Below are positions 47,627 to 54,119 of a stretch of 54,119 bases of DNA, piece by piece. How positions within the stretch are numbered: position 1 is the stretch's first letter; every line of letters starts with the position of its first letter. A program made the translations under genes and the position numbers. The DNA comes from a virus: positions 1 through 54,119 of IMG/VR virus record IMGVR_UViG_3300018080_000222, one strand, 5' to 3'. The notes beneath the pieces were generated by a model. That model was not told where the DNA came from. It searched no databases and saw only the letters and a program-made list of their open reading frames with translations.

Positions 47627-49789
47627 CTAATTCGGTGTATCTTCCCAAGTTCCGTTGGCCAACGCTGCCCATACGAGAGAGGTTAGCATTCGTTTTTCTT
47701 TGACGTTGGGTTCTCGCTTCGTCGAAGAGGTAAAGTCTGACACCATTTCATTAAACCTGTATTCAAAGATTGTAGATGGCTTTTCGGCATTATCTAGCCT
47801 GGAAGCTATTAGCTTTTTGGTTACTTTGTCACCAGGTTGCAGGACAGACAAGATACCCCTCTTGACGCGATCCAATTGATTTCGCTGAGCCTTTGTTAGA
47901 GACCGCATATTCTTGATATTGTGTTCTTTGAGGAATGCTTCGTCTATTAGGCCATCGACTTGGTCGATAAAGCCATCGGCAACGATGTTGAGGACCGAAA
48001 GGGTAGTTGGAGTGCGTTCATCTCTATCTTTAGTGTCCTTTGTGGCCGGTGGTCGTCCTGGGTCATTATCTCCATCATCCCTTGGTTGATCGCCGATTGG
48101 GTTATCTCCACCTCCGTTGTCATCACCTGGATGGTCGGGGAATTTGGTATCGTAACGGTAACCAAGCTTGACTCTTTCCAGTTGCAAGGCTAGTTCGCTT
48201 TGTTTTTCCATCACCGAAACAGGTCGGTAGTATGGACCAGCCTTTTCGAGCACTCCCGGATTATCCTCTCTTATTCTCTGTTCGCCCTTCATCCTCTCTA
48301 GTTCGATCATGTAATTAACGCCGAATACCTCTGTCGTCTTCTCCGAAGAGATAATGCCTCTATCTAGTAATTGAATCATCAATTGTTTTTCAGCGGCTTC
48401 ATCTCTAAGCGACATAATGCCGAAGTTGATCGCTGGGATTCTCTTGAAGCCCATGGCGTCTGCGACTAGCCTAAGTTCTCCTTCGATCCAGCGAATCGCT
48501 TTGCTTCTAACGTACTCAAGTCTTTCTACAAGGGTCTTCAACTGGACAAAAGCTGACTGAGCATTACGTGTTCCGAGATCAGCCCCACCAACTAATGAAT
48601 CTGGGATACCGAGACCACGGACGATATCTGCATTAACTCCAGCATATTTCTCTGCACCGAGAATTTTATCTGTCGGAGGATATTCAACCTTTAGGTCGAT
48701 CATATCGTCCCACACCAGGTCCATGACTCCTCCACCGCCATTGTGCTGAAGAATATCTACCAGCTTATCAACCGCAGCAGCAGTCGGAAGAATCTGTTGA
48801 TCAGATTTGCCCAATCTCCACAGACGGATTACGTTAATAACGCCGTCTAGAGCAGCCATATCAGCCAGCCTCATTTTCTCCTTGAACATCACATCTTCAA
48901 GCACGCCGTAGAGGAATGGGGTACCCCAGTCCTCCCAGTCGTCCTTCTTGTAATAATCAACATATATTTTATCCATATTCAGCGCTATCATGCCGCCCTT
49001 TTTCTTAGCTGCCGCAACCACTTCCGCTGGCAATTCTTTGACAAATTGTCTAGCAGCAGCAGTTTTGGGAGACTTAATCGAATTCGCCAAATCGTGTGGA
49101 ATGCGCATCCCCAGCGCGTCTGAGCCGAAGAACCTACCAAGATCACCACCAATTTTTTCTATAATGGTCGGAGACAGAAATGTGTATTTCCACGGTATTT
49201 CACGTTTCTTGGCTTTTCTTTTGTCTAGTCCGATTTTTTCTGGTGGTTCAGCGACCTTGCTTTCATCGACTGTCCCAGTCGGAGTCACGCCGCCCTTAGC
49301 CATTTCGTTAGCAGCCGGTACGGATAGAATACCGTTCTTGCGACGGACGATCACATTCGCATCACGCATTAATAGCTTCATAAAGTCGTGGGCTCTACCT
49401 TGTAGGTCAACACGTCTTGCCCACTCCCTGAAGAACCTCTCTTGCTTTTTGGTGGTATGCTGTAATTCAAGACCCTCAGCCGCAAAATCGGTCATTAGGT
49501 CAATAATATTGCGGACCATGCCGACCCTGCGATAAATAGCCTGACATGCCATGATTATCTCTGCATGTTCTGTCGGCAACTTATCGTGTGGACGGTCAAG
49601 ATCATAATCGTGCCTATTGTGTCCTGCCCTCAGACTAACGTCAGTCGCTATCGTGCGAGTGGGTAAACCGTGGCTGGCATAACATGCCTCTGGCAGACTG
49701 TGGTTATTAAGACCTTGGGTGCCCTTTGTGTAAAGTTTACCTTTTGATTTGGCTGCTTCACTTTTTGGACTGGCTTTTCTCTTGGCCAC
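47627..49789 (-). CDS. Portal protein (720 aa)
   Basis: GTG start at 49789 with GGAGG 5 bases before. Portal features: CQAIYRRVGMVRNIIDLMTDFAAEGLEL (first helix, D-rich), FMKLLMRDANVIVRRKNGIL, WKYTFLSPTIIEKIGGDLG (clip and crown region), KMRLADMAALDGVINVIRLWRLGK (stem helix), PTDKILGAEKYAGVNADIVRGLGIPDSLVGG. Immediately downstream of terminase, the standard position. It forms the dodecameric ring for DNA entry. The C-terminal ~170 residues are an extension with a Pro/Asp-rich linker. Confidence 0.85.
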   Translation of the reverse strand: MAKRKASPKSEAAKSKGKLYTKGTQGLNNHSLPEACYASHGLPTRTIATDVSLRAGHNRHDYDLDRPHDKLPTEHAEIIMACQAIYRRVGMVRNIIDLMTDFAAEGLELQHTTKKQERFFREWARRVDLQGRAHDFMKLLMRDANVIVRRKNGILSVPAANEMAKGGVTPTGTVDESKVAEPPEKIGLDKRKAKKREIPWKYTFLSPTIIEKIGGDLGRFFGSDALGMRIPHDLANSIKSPKTAAARQFVKELPAEVVAAAKKKGGMIALNMDKIYVDYYKKDDWEDWGTPFLYGVLEDVMFKEKMRLADMAALDGVINVIRLWRLGKSDQQILPTAAAVDKLVDILQHNGGGGVMDLVWDDMIDLKVEYPPTDKILGAEKYAGVNADIVRGLGIPDSLVGGADLGTRNAQSAFVQLKTLVERLEYVRSKAIRWIEGELRLVADAMGFKRIPAINFGIMSLRDEAAEKQLMIQLLDRGIISSEKTTEVFGVNYMIELERMKGEQRIREDNPGVLEKAGPYYRPVSVMEKQSELALQLERVKLGYRYDTKFPDHPGDDNGGGDNPIGDQPRDDGDNDPGRPPATKDTKDRDERTPTTLSVLNIVADGFIDQVDGLIDEAFLKEHNIKNMRSLTKAQRNQLDRVKRGILSVLQPGDKVTKKLIASRLDNAEKPSTIFEYRFNEMVSDFTSSTKREPNVKEKRMLTSLVWAALANGTWEDTPN

Positions 49790-49841
49790 GCTAACCTCCT
49801 CAGCAAATCAATGGCAATGCAATCAGACTAGAATACGATTG

Positions 49842-49852
49842 ATTATACACCA
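49842..49852 (-). promoter_or_regulatory. TGGTGTATAA-class promoter-like motif
   Basis: Reads TGGTGTATAAT on the minus strand, ~53 bases before the portal gene start, immediately after the terminase stop codon. Confidence 0.55.
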
Positions 49853-49855
49853 AAG

Positions 49856-52800
49856 CTATATCCTCTTACCCCTCTTTACGGCCTTGAAGATACCCCCACT
49901 GCGAGCATCGTTCGCATTTCGCATACGACCTACCCCAGAGCCCCGATACATGGGTTCATCCTTCGGCGCATTTGATCGCTTAACGATATTGCCGGGCACA
50001 TCCTCATAATCGATATCATTAGTCGGCGTAACTTCAGTATCATATACATGTTTATGAACCAATAGTAACGCAGTGTATCTGTCCTTCCTCAGCCTACCCT
50101 TTCGGGTCCTGCCCTCAACTGCCCCCGGCTGAACCACCTGTGGGGTATCGAATCTTTCTTTCCCAGTTGCTGTCTCGCTCATATGGATGGTGCAAAGCTC
50201 ATTTTTAAGCTCCTCAATGTTGAAAACGTTATCCTCGAATGTGTCGAAAATGATACCGGCAGCCTTTTCGGCTTCGATGGCACCGTACATCTTGACACTA
50301 TCGAACGCAGGAAACAATAGCGTTCTGGTCTCAAAGCTCTTGTGGAGTACTACGTTGGCCTTTTGGTTAAATTCATTGCTTTGCTGAACCAGATGCAGAA
50401 TGTGCCGTCCATCGACTTCACCATCGGTTTCCTTGGGCTCATCTGGATCAATAACCTCATAGATCGGGAAATCACCATCATCAAGATTCATTAACTTTTT
50501 ATTCCGCAACATCTCTGAAACAGCGTATCCACCACCCTGGCTATCCATCTCTATCCGGACGGGATTAAATATCTTGGTAACATCACGAATCTTTGAACAG
50601 CAATAGGCATAATAATCATCGTCAGTAACAAGACCATTCTTCTTCCTTTTGGAAAACTCCTTTTTGTTCACAGACCAGCAATATACCACCCTATAGTGAT
50701 TCGGCCAAATTTCTAGGACAACAATAGTCAAGTTGTCTCTCTCGGCAGCGGGATCAATGCCAATAACGTACTTACGTTTCGATTGTCCCCTCATTAGTGG
50801 GGTGAAGGTAACCGGACCATCCGGTGTCTCAATCGGCTTATTCGGCCCAACGGTACATCCTTCGATCAGACTTCTTGAAAAGAACCCGTCGGAATCTTTA
50901 ACAAAACAATTGTGATGAATACAACCATTGCCCATATAGCTATGATCGTCTTCTACCTCAAGATTATAAACATAGCCTTCATAGTGCTCTTCTCGATAAT
51001 TTTCAATGTCAACCCAAACTTCACGACATGGTTCGACAAGATTGCCTGCGATAATCGATTCAAAAATATGCTTATACCCACCTTTAATCTTGAGCAGCCA
51101 TGATTCTAATCCATCAAAATATCTATCCTCTTTGGCAAAATAGGTTCTTTTCGGTGGTCTCCTCCTAATATATGAATAGCATCCAAGAGATAAAAGAAGT
51201 CGTTTTATGTCAGAAACCAAAGATATTGAAATAGACGCAGCATGATAATCATTCGTGCCTAAGTGTCCATCCGCGTACCAATAACCACTGATAAGTCCCA
51301 TCGCTCCCGATTCGGTCAAAATATTCGAACAACGTATCCTTTTGTCCTTAGCTCCACGGCCTATCAAAGCATTCAACAATTGACAAACTATCTTGCTATT
51401 TATGTGAACCCTAGTGACATTTTCATATTCTCTATTAGTAATAGTGCAATCTACCCCAAAAACTGATTTTACTGCATCTATGAATTGGTTGACATATTGT
51501 CGCTGCTTTCTATTAAATGTAATATTCACTTGAGTAAGTTTTGAATTTATATCTCCATCGCCAGCGTAAAAGCCCAATATCATACCAAGACAATAGTTAA
51601 CTGGTATGTACCTTGGAATATTATTTTTGGTCCTATATCTAGTGACTTGCCTACTAGATTTATCGCTTCCCCATCTTGGGTATATGAATTCATCACCATC
51701 ATAATTGGCCAAGCAATAATCTCTACAATAATCTGTAAGGTCTATCGAAAATCCATCTTTTAATTTATCTCCAACCAACTTGACCCTATCTCTGGGATGT
51801 AAATCTCTGACAGAGACAAAGCCATTATTCGTATATATCGGATGATCGATTGTGACACTAACTGCATCATTGAGACCACAATTGAATTTTGAAATAACTC
51901 CATTGTAATATCTATATTTTCTTGCAGAAACTCTTTTCCATCTACCCTTGTGTGTAAAAACGACGTCTCCTACAACAATATCTTCTATTCTCTTAACGCC
52001 ATCTAGGGTATCAACCAATGATCCCGGCAACTGACAGGCACCATACTCCATGAGATATATATTTCTTGGAAGAGTGGCTTTGGCATGTGCCAACTGTCTT
52101 TTATCTAATAGGCCATCTGGTAGGTGTGTATGGGGAATACGGATTATAGCATAGTCACGATGATTGAAGCCGTCTGGAATCAGATTCTCTCCCCCAAATA
52201 TTTGTGAAACTCTATCTTGATCCCCCTTGCTGCGAATGATATCCTGCCACATATCATGCTTTTTGGCAAAGTGATTAAAGGCATAATAGGCAGTACCAGA
52301 ATATACGATCTGGTTGCCGTGCATTCTCCCGTCATCCGTAGTCAGTTCAGTCTTGATGTCTTTTGGGAGGTCCATTTTTGCCAGTTGCCTATCAAACGCT
52401 GCCTTCTTAGCTTCTTCTACTGGTGTCTTGGCAGTAGCAGCAAAACCACGGACGACTACGTCAAAAACATCTTCGGGAATTGATGCAAATTCGTCTGCGA
52501 TTACGACGTTGGCGCGGAAACCCCTAATTTTTGTGTTGTGACTATGAAACCCGTTCGCGCAGTATTCATGGCCATCTGGGACATGCACATCGAACGTAAC
52601 GCATTCATCATCTTCTATGGATACGATTTCATCGTAATAGATATTGGGGTCAGCAAGACAACGAATAGTGTCGATTCGTGGATCATCTATGTGGCCGTAA
52701 ACTCTCAAAAAATTATCGACGAGAGGACGAGAAGCGGATTTCTTAATCCTTAATCTGGCTGCGCAAACAGATGTACAATTCCCCGTATTCCTCGCCGCCC

Positions 52801-54119
52801 TATAGTTCTCCGCAATATCTACCATATCATCCAAAATATCGGGAATATTATCATTTTGATCCATCCATCGCTTTTTCTTGTCTATGCCTGCCAGCAAGAC
52901 ATCTTGTTTTCTTTTGAGCCTAAAACCAATTTCAGTGGCAAAAATCAACACGTCCCTACCAGTTATCGAAAGCTCATAGCATTCTTCCCATTCATCTTTT
53001 CTTTTACGGGACTTAACATGGGCTACGATACCATAATGAAGCAATATATACTGAAGTTGTCTAACAAGCTCCTTGCTGGTATTATAAAATGTGACACCTA
53101 TCTGGGTACCGCCACGTTCAGTAGTAACCTGAACAGAACCATCCGTGTCGAAAAGACCCGAAATAAATGCAGAAGTTACATCGCGAGGAGATTTAAGAAT
53201 GGTTGATGGAAATCGTTTATCTTTGGTTTTGAGATGATCAAAACCAATCCCAAATTTTGTAATCAAATCGTCAATTTTCTTTTTCCCATACATATTCCAA
53301 TGGACAACATCTGCTGATTGCTTAAAGCCTCCAACAACCTGAATCGCGTCTGCCAATTCCCTATCTTCCGTGGCAAAACCCAATCTGTATCCGTTTTGTC
53401 CGATAAAACATCCATCACCTGTCAATAACCCTAGTGCATACGCTTCCTCATCAGTAACTCCAGAATCACCATTGTGCCATCTGGCAGAACGATCCAACAG
53501 AATACGATCACCAACCCGCATTTGATCCATTCTAGACCAAACAATTCCGCCATTTCTGACAATTTTCAACTTATGATTGTGCGTGCCCTCAATCTCAAAA
53601 CCATGGTGTGTTCTTGCCCTTTTTGTCTGCGACTTCCCATTGCAATAAGATTCATCACTCAGTCTAAATTCGCCATTGCCCCAAATTTTTCTATCACGCT
53701 CAATTGTATTGTTTGTAGTCTGATCTGCTGGTTGATCATCGGCAATGGTCCCAAAACAGTTTTCATAAGTCGTTGTGGTATAAGGACTTACGCAGCCGTC
53801 TCCCATCGGCAGAGCATATATTATGCTGTCGCCTACCCTGAAATAACATAGATCGACATTTTGTCGCGGACCAGACTTTTTGCCACCACCGACTATGTTT
53901 CGCAATACCGGTGAACTATTCCAGATAGTGTCAATGTAATTAAATACCAGCCTTGCCTGACGCAAACCAGCACCAACAATAACAACCTTCGTTCCGGGGT
54001 CTAGCAGTGCCCTCAGTACGGCATAAACTGCAAGCATAAATGATTTACTACCACCACGACATGCTATCAGCATTGGGAATGGTGTGTTCCACATCATCTG
54101 AAGAATAGCAATCTGAATA
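49856..54119 (-). CDS. terL: Terminase large subunit with two inteins, partial at window edge
   Basis: The frame is open to the right window edge: codons before the first ATG at 54097 are coding (IQIAILQ then MMWNTP), so the N terminus is missing. Numbering from that ATG: Walker A-like ACRGGSKSF at 12-20; intein 1 at 102-521; Walker B VVIADEFASI at 531-540; intein 2 at 688-1063; RNase-H-like nuclease with IGIDPAAERDNL (D1115) and RIEMDSQGGGYAV (D1185). Removing both inteins leaves about 617 residues in the window. It cuts and packages DNA at the portal. Confidence 0.95.
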   Translation of the reverse strand, partial: IQIAILQMMWNTPFPMLIACRGGSKSFMLAVYAVLRALLDPGTKVVIVGAGLRQARLVFNYIDTIWNSSPVLRNIVGGGKKSGPRQNVDLCYFRVGDSIIYALPMGDGCVSPYTTTTYENCFGTIADDQPADQTTNNTIERDRKIWGNGEFRLSDESYCNGKSQTKRARTHHGFEIEGTHNHKLKIVRNGGIVWSRMDQMRVGDRILLDRSARWHNGDSGVTDEEAYALGLLTGDGCFIGQNGYRLGFATEDRELADAIQVVGGFKQSADVVHWNMYGKKKIDDLITKFGIGFDHLKTKDKRFPSTILKSPRDVTSAFISGLFDTDGSVQVTTERGGTQIGVTFYNTSKELVRQLQYILLHYGIVAHVKSRKRKDEWEECYELSITGRDVLIFATEIGFRLKRKQDVLLAGIDKKKRWMDQNDNIPDILDDMVDIAENYRAARNTGNCTSVCAARLRIKKSASRPLVDNFLRVYGHIDDPRIDTIRCLADPNIYYDEIVSIEDDECVTFDVHVPDGHEYCANGFHSHNTKIRGFRANVVIADEFASIPEDVFDVVVRGFAATAKTPVEEAKKAAFDRQLAKMDLPKDIKTELTTDDGRMHGNQIVYSGTAYYAFNHFAKKHDMWQDIIRSKGDQDRVSQIFGGENLIPDGFNHRDYAIIRIPHTHLPDGLLDKRQLAHAKATLPRNIYLMEYGACQLPGSLVDTLDGVKRIEDIVVGDVVFTHKGRWKRVSARKYRYYNGVISKFNCGLNDAVSVTIDHPIYTNNGFVSVRDLHPRDRVKLVGDKLKDGFSIDLTDYCRDYCLANYDGDEFIYPRWGSDKSSRQVTRYRTKNNIPRYIPVNYCLGMILGFYAGDGDINSKLTQVNITFNRKQRQYVNQFIDAVKSVFGVDCTITNREYENVTRVHINSKIVCQLLNALIGRGAKDKRIRCSNILTESGAMGLISGYWYADGHLGTNDYHAASISISLVSDIKRLLLSLGCYSYIRRRPPKRTYFAKEDRYFDGLESWLLKIKGGYKHIFESIIAGNLVEPCREVWVDIENYREEHYEGYVYNLEVEDDHSYMGNGCIHHNCFVKDSDGFFSRSLIEGCTVGPNKPIETPDGPVTFTPLMRGQSKRKYVIGIDPAAERDNLTIVVLEIWPNHYRVVYCWSVNKKEFSKRKKNGLVTDDDYYAYCCSKIRDVTKIFNPVRIEMDSQGGGYAVSEMLRNKKLMNLDDGDFPIYEVIDPDEPKETDGEVDGRHILHLVQQSNEFNQKANVVLHKSFETRTLLFPAFDSVKMYGAIEAEKAAGIIFDTFEDNVFNIEELKNELCTIHMSETATGKERFDTPQVVQPGAVEGRTRKGRLRKDRYTALLLVHKHVYDTEVTPTNDIDYEDVPGNIVKRSNAPKDEPMYRGSGVGRMRNANDARSGGIFKAVKRGKRI
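50909..52036 (-). mobile_element. Intein 2 of TerL with LAGLIDADG endonuclease (376 aa)
   Basis: Residues 688-1063. Begins at Cys688 in the context YGA|C; N-terminal blocks CQLPGSLVDTLDGVKRIEDI and VTIDHPIYT (block B His); two LAGLIDADG motifs (GMILGFYAGDG, LISGYWYADGH); C-terminal block YVYNLEVEDDHSYMGNGCIHHN|C, ending His-Asn with Cys+1. All splice residues are present. Removal restores a continuous LMEYGA-CFVKDSDGFF terminase sequence. Confidence 0.95.
52535..53794 (-). mobile_element. Intein 1 of TerL with LAGLIDADG endonuclease (420 aa)
   Basis: Residues 102-521. Begins at Cys102 (GDG|CVSPYTTTTY); block B-like GTHNHKLKI; LAGLIDADG motifs ALGLLTGDG and FISGLFDTDGS; ends HEYCANGFHSHN|T with His-Asn and Thr+1. 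Removal restores ALPMGDG-TKIRGFRANVV next to Walker B, the usual conserved terminase site. Flanking extein is intact. Confidence 0.95.

Overview
The window looks like a 54 kb piece of the late (virion) half of a tailed double-stranded DNA phage genome, or of a prophage or metagenomic phage contig. Every gene I can support lies on the minus strand, so transcription runs from high to low coordinates. Terminase, portal, protease, capsid, connectors, tail tube, tape measure and tail-tip genes follow in that order. No sheath gene is visible, and with a 1418-residue tape measure this suggests a siphovirus-like long tail. Both ends are cut inside genes: the terminase at the right edge and a tail-tip protein at the left edge. 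GGAGG-type ribosome sites, bacterial-type tRNAs and Rho-independent terminators indicate a bacterial host. I cannot name the host.

Layout from right to left (transcription order). About 54.1-43.4 kb is the head module: large terminase interrupted by two inteins, portal, an FkbM-like methyltransferase, a small protein, a protease/scaffold fusion, a decoration-like protein and the major capsid candidate. About 43.4-41.2 kb holds two free-standing HNH endonucleases. About 41.2-28.8 kb carries fibre-like proteins built from LamG-like folds, YWTD beta-propeller repeats and about 44 copies of a 15-residue beta repeat, mixed with head-tail connector genes. The 1869-residue fibre is fused to a zinc-motif connector-like domain that is duplicated as the next gene. 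About 28.8-26.8 kb has a LAGLIDADG endonuclease and the tail tube candidate. About 26.7-13.7 kb is an accessory island inside the tail module. It has six tRNAs, an Rnl5-type RNA ligase, a phosphoribosyltransferase, small proteins, a DUF4326-SLOG fusion, four HNH genes and several structured RNA elements. About 13.7-0 kb resumes the tail genes: tail assembly proteins, tape measure, LamG/repeat protein, another HNH gene and tail-tip proteins.

Two intergenic promoter-like motifs recur. One is GAACAR-N16-TATAAC (five sites, exact spacing), in front of accessory genes and endonucleases. The other is TGGTGTATAA (eight sites, no clear -35), mostly in front of virion genes. This suggests two expression classes.

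The most unusual items are: (1) a short intergenic transcript candidate whose complement carries a 14-base identity to the conserved CTAAGGTAGCGAAA stretch of 23S rRNA; (2) a ~295-nt gene-free, highly foldable RNA segment after tRNA-Asp; (3) a promoter, 22-codon leader peptide, hairpin and terminator arrangement resembling an attenuator; (4) the giant repeat fibre fused to a connector domain; and (5) a load of ten homing elements (eight free-standing endonucleases and two inteins).
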